Positions 7,993 through 17,021 are shown, numbered from the stretch's first letter. The stretch: 38,398 bases of DNA from an uncultured Saprospiraceae bacterium (GCA_937918905.1 CAKZSH010000010.1:1-38398), one strand, 5' to 3'. The notes: generated by a model not told the origin, from the sequence alone. Made by a program: numbers and translations.

Positions 7993-9984
7993 ATGATGAA
8001 AAAGATACTCTGGATATTTATATGTTTTGCTTTTGTTCAATGCAGTTCTGCACAACCTACAGGAGGTAATTATGTGACTAGAAAAACTGCTCCAGAGAAA
8101 TTGCAAAAAATTTATAAAAAAGGAATGCAATTATCTCGTTCTTCCCAAAAAGCAAAAGCACTTAAAGAATTTGAAAAAGCATTAAAAAAAGAACCTAAAT
8201 TTATTGATGCTCAAATTCAATGGTCAGCAATTCATTATGATAATAAAAATTATGAAGTTGCTGAAAAAGGTTTTGAAAAAGCTTTAGCTATTGATGCATT
8301 GTATAAAAAGAAAGTAACCTACATGTTGGCTATGGCAGAAATGCAGATGAAAAAATTTGATGAATGCATTGCACATTTCGAAGCATACCTTGCCTCCAAA
8401 CCTAATAATGATGTATTGGAAAAAAATGCGAAAAAAAATATTTCCAATAGTCGTTTTATGAAATTTGCTTACGCCAACCCTGTTCCTTACGAACCTAAAA
8501 GTCTTGGAAAAAATATTAATACAAATTATCCTGAATACCTTCCTTCTCTAACTGCTGATGGTGAACGATTAATTTATACTGCACGAATTTATGGTCAAGA
8601 GGATTTTTTAATGAGTACAAAAAAAGATGGTGTTTGGCAAAAAGGAGTTCCTCTTAATGGTATCAATACAGAACTCAATGAAGGTGCGCAAAGTATTTCA
8701 GCAGATGGAAAATTTTTAGTTTTTACTGCTTGTAACCGAAAAGATGGATATGGAAGTTGCGACCTTTACTACTCTGAAGTACGCGATGGACGATGGACTC
8801 CGCCAGCAAATATTGGTACTCCAATCAACTCTCGTGGATGGGAATCTCAACCTTCCATTTCAGCAGACGGAAAAGCATTATATTTTACGAGTAATCGAAA
8901 GGGAGGAAATGGAGGAAGAGATATTTGGGTCAGCTATCGTCAAAAAGATGGAAAATGGGGAACGCCCCAAAATTTAGGAAATGTAATCAACTCTCCTTAT
9001 AACGATCAATCTCCATTTATTCATCAAGATAATCAAACCCTTTATTTTATGTCAGATGGTCATCCTGGAATGGGTGGAAGTGATTTATTTTTTGCTCGAA
9101 AGAAAAATAATAAGGAATGGTTTACACCCAAAAATTTAGGCTACCCAATTAATACAGAAGCAAGTGAAGGCGCAATGGTTTTGAGTTTGGATGGTAAAAC
9201 GGCCTACTTTGCAAGCGATATAAAAAATGTAAAAGCGGGAGAATCTGTTTTTGAAGATGGAGAAAAAGGAGGACATACTGATTTGTATAGTTTTGAATTA
9301 TATGCTGAAGCACGACCTCAACCTGTTACTTATGTTCAAGCCTATGTTTTTGATTCCGAAACCAAAAAGAAGCTTTCTGCTGATGTTGATTTTATTGATT
9401 TGAATTCGGGAGAAACTTATGCATCTTCTATCACAGATATGGATGGGGAGTTTTTAGTTGTCCTACCAATTGGAAAAAATTATGCACTTAATATTTCCAA
9501 AGAGAAATATTTATTTCACTCTGAAAATTTCTCATTAGAAAAAAATACAAGTTTAGAGAATCCTTTTTTATTAAAAATAGGACTTCAACCCATCAAGGAA
9601 AAACCTGCTGCTACTGTAGCAACAGCCGAACCAGAAGCCGTTGCTCCACCCATTGTTTTAAGAAATGTATTATTTGAAACAGGCAAGGCAGATTTGAAAC
9701 CAGAATCAACATTTGAGTTGAATAAATTGTTACAATTATTACAAACCAATGCGACTCTAAAAATTCAAATTAATGGACATACAGATAATGTAGGTTCTGA
9801 TGAAAACAATATGGTATTATCTACTAATCGAGCAAAAGCGGTTCATGATTTTTTAATAAAAAATGGAATCTCTGCAAGTCGTTTAAGTTACAAAGGTTTT
9901 GGCGAGACCAAACCGATTGATTCAAATAATACTGATTGGGGACGACAAAATAATCGAAGAACAGAATTCGTAATGTTAAAGTAA
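7993..9984 (+). CDS. TPR / PD40 propeller / OmpA-domain outer-membrane-associated protein (PorE-like)
   Basis: A 663-residue exported protein. The N-terminus MMKKILWIFICFAFVQCSSA is a signal sequence; Cys in FVQC suggests a lipoprotein. Domains in order: TPR-like helices (about 38-143); PD40/WD40-like propeller repeats with SADG or TADG motifs near 180, 233, 285 and 395, including RKGGNGGRDIW and HPGMGGSDLF; a carboxypeptidase-regulatory-like domain (about 444-512); and a C-terminal OmpA peptidoglycan-binding domain (556-663) with NGHTDNVGS and the NNRRTEF ending. This domain order is that of PorE of the type IX secretion system. Bacteroidota often carry several such paralogues, so the T9SS role is an inference. 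The start may be either of the first two Met codons. Confidence 0.85.
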   Translation: MMKKILWIFICFAFVQCSSAQPTGGNYVTRKTAPEKLQKIYKKGMQLSRSSQKAKALKEFEKALKKEPKFIDAQIQWSAIHYDNKNYEVAEKGFEKALAIDALYKKKVTYMLAMAEMQMKKFDECIAHFEAYLASKPNNDVLEKNAKKNISNSRFMKFAYANPVPYEPKSLGKNINTNYPEYLPSLTADGERLIYTARIYGQEDFLMSTKKDGVWQKGVPLNGINTELNEGAQSISADGKFLVFTACNRKDGYGSCDLYYSEVRDGRWTPPANIGTPINSRGWESQPSISADGKALYFTSNRKGGNGGRDIWVSYRQKDGKWGTPQNLGNVINSPYNDQSPFIHQDNQTLYFMSDGHPGMGGSDLFFARKKNNKEWFTPKNLGYPINTEASEGAMVLSLDGKTAYFASDIKNVKAGESVFEDGEKGGHTDLYSFELYAEARPQPVTYVQAYVFDSETKKKLSADVDFIDLNSGETYASSITDMDGEFLVVLPIGKNYALNISKEKYLFHSENFSLEKNTSLENPFLLKIGLQPIKEKPAATVATAEPEAVAPPIVLRNVLFETGKADLKPESTFELNKLLQLLQTNATLKIQINGHTDNVGSDENNMVLSTNRAKAVHDFLIKNGISASRLSYKGFGETKPIDSNNTDWGRQNNRRTEFVMLK

Positions 9985-10119
9985 GTTAATTGGTGGAATG
10001 GTGGATCAGTTTATTAGGGTCGAATAATTTTGAGAATCAACCGTTAGACTAATCAACCAATTCACTATTTGCCTGATTAACTAATTCACCTTTCAACTTA
10101 TTAACTAAAAATAAATACA

Positions 10120-10542
10120 ATGAACTCAAAATCAATTTTTACTACTATTTTATTATTGTCATTTGCTTGGGCTACTTCATTAGCTCAAAGTGCAATTGGA
10201 GTTTGGAAAACCATTGATGATGAAACTGGAGAAGAAATGTCGCATGTAGAGATATTTGAAAGAAATGGTAAAGTCTATGGTAAAATCGTCAAATTATTAA
10301 CTCAAGAAACTACAACATGCGATGATTGTAGTGGCGACCGAAAAGGCAAACCTTTAGTAGGAATGGAAATTATGTGGGACATGAAAAAAAGTGGAAATAC
10401 ATGGAAAAGTGGAAAGATCTTTTCCCCATCTAAAGACAAAACTTACAGTTGTAAAATATGGCTTGATGACGCCAATACTTTAAAAGTAAGAGGTTATGTA
10501 GCCTTGTTTTATCGAACTCAGACTTGGTATCGGGTTAAATGA
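10120..10542 (+). CDS. DUF2147 family exported protein
   Basis: A 140-residue protein with a signal peptide (MNSKSIFTTILLLSFAWATS, cleavage near LAQ). The mature part is a lipocalin-like beta fold typical of DUF2147: GVWKTIDDETGEE, HVEIFERNGKVYGKIVKL, a TCDDC pair of cysteines, GKPLVGMEI, and the C-terminal VRGYVALFYRTQTWYRV. Function is unknown in the family; it is predicted to be periplasmic. It stands alone, 135 bp after the OmpA-domain gene, and has its own terminator. Confidence 0.93.
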   Translation: MNSKSIFTTILLLSFAWATSLAQSAIGVWKTIDDETGEEMSHVEIFERNGKVYGKIVKLLTQETTTCDDCSGDRKGKPLVGMEIMWDMKKSGNTWKSGKIFSPSKDKTYSCKIWLDDANTLKVRGYVALFYRTQTWYRVK

Positions 10543-10577
10543 TACTTTTTAGAGTATTTATTTCAAAGAAAAAATCG

Positions 10578-10612
10578 AAAAGGTGTTTGCACAGTAGTGC
10601 AAACACCTTTTT
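10578..10612 (+). terminator. Terminator after the DUF2147 gene
   Basis: The 15-bp perfect stem AAAAGGTGTTTGCAC / GTGCAAACACCTTTT with the 4-nt loop AGTA runs into a T tract, 35 bp after the stop codon. Confidence 0.92.
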
Positions 10613-10757
10613 CATATAAAGAAGAAAAATATGTTTTGTAAAAAACCAAAATTTTAACAAAAAAAAATCACCCTAATAAAATAATTCTTGCAACTAGGTA
10701 GTTTAATACATAACTTATTTACACACAATCTCGCAACTTATTTATTCACTCAAAAAA

Positions 10758-11000
10758 ATGTTCATGAAGCATAACTTTACACTAAATCACCTAGTTAAAT
10801 TTATTTACAAAGAAACCTCAACCGCTGAAACCCTAGCAATTAGTAATGCTCTACAATCAGATTGGGAACTTTCTGAAAGCTACGAGGAATTGAAAAAATC
10901 ATTCAATCAACTACCTCAGGTTACTTTTAGCCCATCTCAAGATAGCATTCAAAATATCTTAAGATATAGCAAAGAAACAGCCGTTGAAACTCAACACTAA
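10758..11000 (+). CDS. Small conserved-looking hypothetical protein
   Basis: An 80-residue predicted cytosolic protein, mostly helical, with no signal peptide, membrane segment or cysteine. It contains HLVKFIYKETSTAETLAI, then SNALQSDWELSESYEELKK and the tail NILRYSKETAVE. The arrangement, a short helix and then a spacer and an acidic helix with an SESYEEL segment, recalls the N-terminal module of anti-sigma factors but lacks the zinc ligands; that comparison is only an impression. I recognise no named family. Start is ATG 10758 or the in-frame ATG 10764 (MKHNFTLNH). It is flanked by strong terminators on both sides, which supports an independently transcribed real gene. Confidence 0.7.
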   Translation: MFMKHNFTLNHLVKFIYKETSTAETLAISNALQSDWELSESYEELKKSFNQLPQVTFSPSQDSIQNILRYSKETAVETQH

Positions 11001-11013
11001 ATAGATTTCTAAG

Positions 11014-11057
11014 AAAAAAAAAGCCCTTCGTCATTAAGTTGATGAAGGGCTTTTTTA
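11014..11057 (+). terminator. Terminator after the 80-residue gene
   Basis: The stem AAAAAAGCCCTTCGTCA / TGATGAAGGGCTTTTTT has one internal mismatch and a 6-nt loop, with poly-A before and poly-T after. It lies 13 bp after the stop codon. Confidence 0.92.
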
Positions 11058-11113
11058 ATGGATAATGAATAATATTCTTAAAACGTGCTTTATTGAGTTA
11101 TTCGCAATTAGTG

Positions 11114-11167
11114 ACTGGAGATTCGTATCGAAAATGAATTCAACAATTTTCGATACGAATCACCAGT
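11114..11167. repeat. Palindromic element upstream of recA
   Basis: Arms 11114-11135 and 11146-11167 pair over 21 of 22 positions (ACTGG, one mismatch, then GATTCGTATCGAAAAT) around a 10-nt loop. Pairing continues outside: TAGTGA (11109-11114) matches TCACTA downstream if a 6-nt block present only on the right (TACCAA) is skipped. It lies in the 449-bp gap between the 80-residue gene and recA; the rest of that gap holds a terminator, AT-rich repeats and the recA promoter. Confidence 0.75.
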
Positions 11168-11210
11168 TACCAATCACTAATAACGCCACACACAAATCAC
11201 CATATTTTGA

Positions 11211-11250
11211 AAATTATTCATTCTTAATTATTCACTATTCATTACTCAAT
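11211..11250 (-). repeat. Dispersed AT-rich repeat, copy 2 (inverted)
   Basis: On the minus strand this reads AATAATTAAGAATGAATAAT within a longer run of TGAATA units, matching the copies at 4977 and 23507. Confidence 0.5.
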
Positions 11251-11369
11251 CCCTATCTTGCTTTCACAAACTTTTTTTTTGAGAAAACGCATTCTTTCAT
11301 CACTTTTGAAACAATTTTAAAACAAAAAACATTTTTAAAACAATTTTTTTCAAAAAAATGATTTAAATC

Positions 11370-11401
11370 TTTGTTTTTAATAAACAAAAAGTTTATGTTT
11401 G
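11370..11401 (+). promoter_or_regulatory. recA promoter
   Basis: TTTG (11370-11373), exactly 20 bases, then TATGTTTG (11394-11401). Both elements match the Bacteroidota sigma consensus. Transcription should begin near 11407, giving a leader of about 43 nt. Confidence 0.8.
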
Positions 11402-11422
11402 TGGTATAATAAACAAAAAGTT
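11378..11422 (+). repeat. 16-bp direct repeat across the recA promoter
   Basis: TAATAAACAAAAAGTT occurs at 11378-11393 and again at 11407-11422, 29 bp apart. The first copy fills most of the promoter spacer and the second starts at the predicted transcription start. It could be an operator or a local duplication. Confidence 0.7.
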
Positions 11423-11449
11423 GTTTCCAAAGATTAAAATTTTTATAAA

Positions 11450-12535
11450 ATGTCAAAAGAAAAAGAAGCAAAGCTAAAAGCCTTGAAGCAAACAATGGAC
11501 AGGCTTGAAAAAACTTACGGAAAGGGAATCGTAATGAAAATGGGTGACAAACCCGCTATTGATGTCGAAACCATTCCTACAGGCTCATTAAGCCTTGATA
11601 TTGCACTCGGTATCAATGGTCTTCCAAAGGGAAGAATTGTTGAAATATATGGCCCCGAGTCTTCAGGGAAAACGACATTAGCAATTCATGCAATTGCAGA
11701 ATGTCAAAGAAAAGGTGGTATTGCTGCATTTATTGATGCGGAACACGCCTTTGACAAAACCTACGCAGAAGCACTAGGCGTAGATACTGAAAACTTATTG
11801 ATTTCTCAACCAGATAATGGTGAGCAAGCACTTGAAATCGCTGAAAATTTAATCCGTTCTGCGGCTATTGATATCATAGTTATTGATTCTGTTGCAGCCT
11901 TAGTTCCTCGAAGTGAGATCGAAGGTGAGATGGGAGATTCCAAAATGGGATTACAAGCTCGTTTGATGTCTCAAGCGATGCGGAAGTTAACAGGTTCGAT
12001 TGGGCGGACAGGATGTTGTTGTGTATTCATCAACCAGTTACGTGAAAAAATTGGAGTGATGTTCGGAAATCCAGAAACAACAACTGGTGGTAATGCATTG
12101 AAATTTTATGCTTCTGTTCGATTGGACATTCGTAAGTCTGGATCAGCTATAAAAGATAAAGAAGGAAATGTAGTTGGAAATCACGTTAAGGTGAAAGTGG
12201 TGAAAAATAAATTAGCACCACCATTCCGAATTGCATTATTTGATATCATGTATGGCGAAGGTGTTTCCAAAACTGGAGAAATTGTTGATCTTGGTGTTGA
12301 CCATGACATTATCGAAAAGAGTGGTTCTTGGTATGCTTACGGAGGAAGTAAAATTGCTCAAGGTAGAGAATCGGCTAAAAGATTCTTAGCAGATAATCCA
12401 GAAGTTGCTCTTGAGATCGAGCAAAAAATTAAAGACAAAATTACAGGTGCTGATCAACCAGAAGAACCTACTGCCGAAGAGATTGAGCCAGAAATGGTAG
12501 AGACCGTTGAATCTAATGGTAAGGCAAAAAAATAA
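11450..12535 (+). CDS. recA: Recombinase RecA
   Basis: A 361-residue ATP-dependent strand-exchange protein for homologous recombination and repair. Walker [10 protein letters not shown] is at 68-76, followed by FIDAEHAFD, the Walker B strand [11 protein letters not shown], the L1 region [10 protein letters not shown], the L2 loop with [21 protein letters not shown], and an acidic C-terminal tail ([14 protein letters not shown]). Length and motifs are normal. It is transcribed alone from a strong promoter. recX, which often neighbours recA and modulates it in other bacteria, is here 9 kb away. Confidence 0.98.
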   Translation: MSKEKEAKLKALKQTMDRLEKTYGKGIVMKMGDKPAIDVETIPTGSLSLDIALGINGLPKGRIVEIYGPESSGKTTLAIHAIAECQRKGGIAAFIDAEHAFDKTYAEALGVDTENLLISQPDNGEQALEIAENLIRSAAIDIIVIDSVAALVPRSEIEGEMGDSKMGLQARLMSQAMRKLTGSIGRTGCCCVFINQLREKIGVMFGNPETTTGGNALKFYASVRLDIRKSGSAIKDKEGNVVGNHVKVKVVKNKLAPPFRIALFDIMYGEGVSKTGEIVDLGVDHDIIEKSGSWYAYGGSKIAQGRESAKRFLADNPEVALEIEQKIKDKITGADQPEEPTAEEIEPEMVETVESNGKAKK

Positions 12536-12560
12536 ACGTCGTAATTAGTATTTAAAATGA

Positions 12561-12594
12561 AAAAGCCTTTTTCCAATTAAGGAAAAAGGCTTTT
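12561..12594. terminator. Bidirectional terminator between recA and the epimerase gene
   Basis: The 14-bp perfect stem AAAAGCCTTTTTCC / GGAAAAAGGCTTTT with a 6-nt loop lies between convergent genes. A and T runs on either side let it serve both strands. Confidence 0.88.
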
Positions 12595-12654
12595 CGTTTT
12601 CGAGAACTGTTCAGAAAATATCTCAATACCCATTACTCATAATCCCAAATCTCA

Positions 12655-13560
12655 TTAAACCTCCCTTTCCAAAATATCCAACAACGCTTCATCCAAATCA
12701 TCAAAGGTAAATTGAAATCCATGTTCAATAATCTTCTCCGATGAAACTCTTGCACTATTCAATAACATATCTGCCATTTCTCCCATTACCAATCGAAGTG
12801 CAAAACTTGGGGCAGGAACAGGAAGCGCAATGCCTCCTCTAGCTTTTTGAATAGCTTTCATTAAATCTTTTACCATCAAAGGATCAGGTGCAACAGCATT
12901 AAATATTCCTTTTGCATTTTCGTTTTCCAAAGCCCAAATAAACATATTGCATACATCATCAATATGCACCCAAGGGTAATATGCTTTTCCATTTCCAAAG
13001 GAAACCCTTGCTCCTAATTTCATAGGGAAAATCATTTCAGGGAGTGCACCACCTTTTGCAGAAAGTACAATTCCGATTCGCATAATAGCCGTTCGAATAT
13101 TTAAGCCCATCACTTCTTTTGCTGCATTTTCCCAAGCTATTGTGCATTCAGAAAGAAAATCTTCTGGTTGTGGTTCAGAGGTTTCGGTCAGCCATTGGTC
13201 GCCTCGATTTCCATAAAAACCAATTGCGGATGCAGAAAGGTAAGCTTTCGGTTTTTTAATTTTTTCAAAACTATCTTTTAAAAGTTGAGTGGTTTGAGTT
13301 CGACTTTCGATTAAGATTTTCTTACGTTTTGTTGTCCATCGTTTATCCACAATTCCCGCTCCAGCTAAGTTAATTACATAATCTGCTTTTTCTATGGCTG
13401 AAGCATCAATTGTACCTTTGGAAGCATCCCATTGGAAATACTTTTTATCCGTTTTTTTTCGACGACTCAAGAAAATCGTATCATAACCTTTTTTTTCTAA
13501 TAAATAGTTCAGCCGTTGACCAATCAACCCTGAACCGCCTGCAATCAATACTGTACTCAT
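12655..13560 (-). CDS. TIGR01777 family NAD(P)-dependent epimerase-like protein (YfcH/SDR39U1 type)
   Basis: A 301-residue extended short-chain dehydrogenase-like protein. The nucleotide-binding motif GGSGLIG is at 8-14. The segment YVINLAGAGIVDKRW and the block SASAIGFYGNRGD are typical of this subfamily, and the C-terminal DUF1731-type region includes PVPAPSFALRLVMGEMADML and a final helix. The substrate is unknown across the family. The gene is alone, convergent with recA and divergent from the ABC transporter operon. Confidence 0.92.
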   Translation of the reverse strand: MSTVLIAGGSGLIGQRLNYLLEKKGYDTIFLSRRKKTDKKYFQWDASKGTIDASAIEKADYVINLAGAGIVDKRWTTKRKKILIESRTQTTQLLKDSFEKIKKPKAYLSASAIGFYGNRGDQWLTETSEPQPEDFLSECTIAWENAAKEVMGLNIRTAIMRIGIVLSAKGGALPEMIFPMKLGARVSFGNGKAYYPWVHIDDVCNMFIWALENENAKGIFNAVAPDPLMVKDLMKAIQKARGGIALPVPAPSFALRLVMGEMADMLLNSARVSSEKIIEHGFQFTFDDLDEALLDILEREV

Positions 13561-13591
13561 AAATATTTTCGGTTTTATGCTAGGTGTTAAG

Positions 13592-13599
13592 TATCTTTG
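13592..13599 (+). promoter_or_regulatory. Possible -7 box of the peptide transporter operon
   Basis: TATCTTTG matches TAnnTTTG, with a predicted leader of about 85 nt. No clear TTG lies 20 bases upstream. Confidence 0.35.
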
Positions 13600-13690
13600 A
13601 AGTTACAACAAACATTATTCATTGAAGTTTTAAAAAAATTAAAACTTTCCATTTTAATCCTATTTTTTCATAGCTACAAAAAACAAAATT

Positions 13691-15490
13691 ATGTTCCAAA
13701 GCAAATCCTTCCGATTACTTGTTATTTTTTGCACCATGTTTTTGATGGTAGTGGGATGTAAAACTGATCCTAAAAACTCTACAAATGAAACAGTAGAAAA
13801 CCAAATATATACGGTAACATCTATTTTATCCTCAGAACCTGATATGTTAAATCCGTGTATTTCTACCAAGTCAGTTAGTCGTCAAGTTTTTAACCATATT
13901 TTTTCTCATCTTATTCATTATGATACTAAAACACTCAAGGCTGCCCCTATGCTTGCAAAGTCGTTGCCAACAGGAAAAGAAATAACAGAAGGAGAATTCA
14001 AAGGATTATTATCTTATGATTATGAAATTCATGATGAAGCGATTTGGGATGACGGAACTCCAGTTACTGGACACGATGTTGCATTTACAGTTAAGGCATT
14101 TTTAAATCCAAAAGTACCAGCTGGAAACTATAGAGGTGTAGCAGCTATGATTAAAGATATAAATATAGATGAAACAAACCCTAAAAAATTCTCAGTCGTC
14201 AAAGACAATTATTTTTTATCTGATTATATTTTCACAGATATACCTACTATTCCAGCAGCGATTTATGATCCAAAAGGATTGCTAAAGGATTTCTCTATTC
14301 CTCAACTTAATGATAAAGAAGCAGCAACTGAGTTGGCAAAAACAAATCCAAAATTACAGGAGTTCGCAACTGATTTTATTTCCGAAAAATATTCAAGAGA
14401 AAAAGAATTTGTAAGTGGAAGTGGTCCTTATAAACTTGAAGAGTGGCAAACTGGGCAAAGAATAATTCTAAAACGTAAAGAAAATTGGTGGGGAACAAAG
14501 CTGGCTAAAAAATTCACTTTGTTACAAGCGAAACCTGAATCTATTGTTTATCGAATTATTTTAGATCCTGTTGCTTCAGCAACAGAATTAAAAGCAGGTG
14601 GAGCAGATGTGATGGGAGTTGTAACTTCAGAAGAATTTGTCAATCTAAAAAATAGCACAGAAGGGCAAGCTAATTTAAATTTTTATGAGCCTTTAGCTTT
14701 AACGATTTACTATATTGGGATGAATAGAAATCGTCCTGCCCTTGCTGATAAAAAAGTTAGAAGAGCATTAGCTCATCTAGTAGATGTAGATCAAATTATT
14801 AAAGATGTAATGCTTGGTTATGCTAAAAGAGTCAATGGGATCATTCATCCTTCTAGGCCTTACCATCTTGACTTACCATTAATCGATTTTAATATTGAAA
14901 AAGCGCAAGCATTATTAAAAGAAGCAGGATGGGAAGATTCTAATAACAATGGTATTGTAGATAAAGTTATCGATGGTGAACGAACGGAATTAAAACTCGA
15001 ATATCTAACAAGTACTTCTAGTACTGTAGGAAAAGCAATTGCAGAATTAATTAAGCCTTTGGCAAAAAGAGCAGGGGTAGAAATAGATGTTGTTATTAAA
15101 GATATTAAAACAGTTTCTAAAAGAACTTCAACAAGAGATTATGATTTAGTAACAGGTGGTTCTGCATTTGATCCGTCAATAGATGATCTTTATCAAAGAT
15201 GGCATACGGATAACGATGCTCCTACTAGTGGAAATCGTTTTAGTTTTGGAGATGAGATATCAGATAAAATTATTGAAGAAATTCGTACTAGAATAGATGA
15301 TGGAAGAAGAAAAGAATTGTACAAAAAATTTCAAGAAATTCTTTACGAAGATCAACCTTGCATTTTTCTTTTAGCACCATCAGGAAGAGTAGTGGTCAGC
15401 AAAAGATTTGATTATGAACCATCAGTAAGAAAACCTGGAGTTTTTGAAAATGAATTTATGTTGCGAGATGCTTCTCTTTCGGAAAATTAG
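13691..15490 (+). CDS. ABC transporter substrate-binding lipoprotein (SBP_bac_5, peptide/nickel type)
   Basis: A 599-residue lipoprotein that captures oligopeptides or similar ligands for an ABC importer. The signal sequence ends in a lipobox-like MVVGC with the lipidated Cys at residue 23. The fold is the bilobed family 5 binding protein: SSEPDMLNPC near the mature N-terminus, DDGTPVTGHDVAFTVKAF, SGSGPYKLEEW, KENWWG, then DKKVRRALAHLVD and the later SNNNGIVDK segment, which looks like a small acidic Ca-binding loop. It heads a three-gene group with two permeases and is separated from them by a hairpin terminator, which would leave the binding protein in excess over the membrane subunits. Confidence 0.93.
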   Translation: MFQSKSFRLLVIFCTMFLMVVGCKTDPKNSTNETVENQIYTVTSILSSEPDMLNPCISTKSVSRQVFNHIFSHLIHYDTKTLKAAPMLAKSLPTGKEITEGEFKGLLSYDYEIHDEAIWDDGTPVTGHDVAFTVKAFLNPKVPAGNYRGVAAMIKDINIDETNPKKFSVVKDNYFLSDYIFTDIPTIPAAIYDPKGLLKDFSIPQLNDKEAATELAKTNPKLQEFATDFISEKYSREKEFVSGSGPYKLEEWQTGQRIILKRKENWWGTKLAKKFTLLQAKPESIVYRIILDPVASATELKAGGADVMGVVTSEEFVNLKNSTEGQANLNFYEPLALTIYYIGMNRNRPALADKKVRRALAHLVDVDQIIKDVMLGYAKRVNGIIHPSRPYHLDLPLIDFNIEKAQALLKEAGWEDSNNNGIVDKVIDGERTELKLEYLTSTSSTVGKAIAELIKPLAKRAGVEIDVVIKDIKTVSKRTSTRDYDLVTGGSAFDPSIDDLYQRWHTDNDAPTSGNRFSFGDEISDKIIEEIRTRIDDGRRKELYKKFQEILYEDQPCIFLLAPSGRVVVSKRFDYEPSVRKPGVFENEFMLRDASLSEN

Positions 15491-15512
15491 AATTTAAGTA
15501 TTTGCAAAATAA

Positions 15513-15557
15513 CAAAAGGGTTGATAGCTAACTTGCTATCAACCCTTTTGCTATTTT
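15513..15557 (+). terminator. Intra-operon terminator between binding protein and permeases
   Basis: The 16-bp perfect stem CAAAAGGGTTGATAGC / GCTATCAACCCTTTTG (15535-15550) has a 6-nt loop and is followed by CTATTTTT. It lies 22 bp after the binding-protein stop and 53 bp before the permease start, so it probably sets the ratio of the two. Confidence 0.88.
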
Positions 15558-15602
15558 TGCTAAAGAATCCCTATTTTTCCGATTCAATCTAATTCCAAAA
15601 AT

Positions 15603-17021
15603 ATGTTCCAATATATTGTCAAACGTATTTTATACTTTATTCCTACTCTATTTGTTATCTCATTGTTAGCATTTGGATTAAGTAAGTGTACGCCAGGCGA
15701 TCCTTGTAATGTACCTCTCCCTCCTGAAAGTAATAAATCTAGTTTTATAAATTCAGAGGACGATGCTAAGTCTAGGTGTAACTTATTTGGTTTAGACAAA
15801 CCTACATTTTATTTTGCTCTTACTTCAAAAGCATATCCTGATTCCCTCTATAAAATTCTTCAAAAAGACAAAAGAACCAATTGGAATGACCTTATTGCTC
15901 AATATGGAAATTGGGATCAAATTTCGAAGTACAAAACCTCTATTCGAAATTTACAACTAAAGTTATTTGACATACCTGATTCATTAGGAAAAAGAGCAAT
16001 TAAAAAAATAAGTAATGAATCTAAATTTCTGGAAGTATTATCAGATGATGATGCGATAGTTAAGAAACTAAAAAAGATCGAAACGATTTATAACAATAAT
16101 CCTTCATTTGGAACAATTATAGGAAAAGAAATTAGTGATATAAAGAACAACTATGAACAAATAAAAGAAAAATCAACCCTGACACAACTTTACATTCCTA
16201 CTCTTCATTGGTATGGATTTGATAATCAATACCATAATTGGATTACTAGTTTTTTTGTAGGTGATTTTGGCATTTCTTATAATACTTATCGACCCGTATT
16301 TTCCGAAATTCGAGACGCAATTTTTTGGACTTTTTTGATGATGTCATTAGCCTTGATATTATCTTATTTAGTTGCTATTCCTTTGGGTGTTTTTTCTGCA
16401 AAAAACAAACATCTGAGATTCGACAAATTTGCAACTGTATTGTTATTCATTTTATATTCATTACCTGCTTTTTGGGTCGCTACTATGATGGTCGTATTTT
16501 TCACTACACCTGAATATGGCTCATGGACAAATATTTTCCCTGGAATTGGTTTAGGAAATCTTCCATCGAGTGCACCTTTTTGGGATCGTTTTTGGGAGAC
16601 TGCAAAACATTTAATTTTGCCTGTTTTGTGTTTAAGTTATAATCGTTTAGCATTTATTTCTCGACAAATGAGAGGAGGAATGTTAGGAGTTATTCAACAA
16701 GATTATATTCGTACGGCTAGAGCAAAAGGATTAGGGGAACAAGCTGTAATATGGAAACATGGTTTGCGAAATTCTTTATTTCCAATCATAACTTTATTCG
16801 CAAATATTTTACCTACTACCCTTGCAGGCTCTGTGATTATTGAAGTAATCTTTAATATTCCTGGAATGGGAAAATTGACTTTAGATGCTATTTCTCAAGA
16901 GAATTATCCAATCGTATTTGCGGTATTGATGATTGCCGCAGTAGCAACTATGTTGGGTATATTGTTAGCAGATATTTTATATTCCTTGTCAGATCCACGA
17001 GTATCATTTAATAAAAAATAA
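15603..17021 (+). CDS. ABC transporter permease, DppB type, with large periplasmic insertion
   Basis: A 472-residue inner-membrane subunit of a peptide/nickel importer; usual DppB proteins are about 310-340 residues. TM1 (about 9-27) is followed by CTPGDPCN, and then by roughly 150 extra residues (about 35-190), hydrophilic and charged, before the canonical WYGFDNQYHNWITSF and GDFGISYNTYRPV block. The rest is standard: TM segments, SRQMRGGMLGVIQQDYIRTA with the EAA-type loop RTARAKGLGEQAVIWKHGLRN, and NIPGMGKLTLDAI. The insertion lies on the periplasmic face next to the binding protein. It is probably translated with the next permease 32 bp downstream. Confidence 0.92.
   Translation: MFQYIVKRILYFIPTLFVISLLAFGLSKCTPGDPCNVPLPPESNKSSFINSEDDAKSRCNLFGLDKPTFYFALTSKAYPDSLYKILQKDKRTNWNDLIAQYGNWDQISKYKTSIRNLQLKLFDIPDSLGKRAIKKISNESKFLEVLSDDDAIVKKLKKIETIYNNNPSFGTIIGKEISDIKNNYEQIKEKSTLTQLYIPTLHWYGFDNQYHNWITSFFVGDFGISYNTYRPVFSEIRDAIFWTFLMMSLALILSYLVAIPLGVFSAKNKHLRFDKFATVLLFILYSLPAFWVATMMVVFFTTPEYGSWTNIFPGIGLGNLPSSAPFWDRFWETAKHLILPVLCLSYNRLAFISRQMRGGMLGVIQQDYIRTARAKGLGEQAVIWKHGLRNSLFPIITLFANILPTTLAGSVIIEVIFNIPGMGKLTLDAISQENYPIVFAVLMIAAVATMLGILLADILYSLSDPRVSFNKK

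Noticed and set aside
9985-10119. Repeat of TTAATTGGTGGAATGG-type sequence with a partial inverted counterpart
   Set aside because: Only short imperfect matches could be aligned, too weak to call an element.
11065-11495. Two ORFs of 80-98 codons on opposite strands in the gap before recA
   Set aside because: Their sequences are low-complexity translations of AT-rich repeats and the palindrome, and one overlaps the recA promoter and start.
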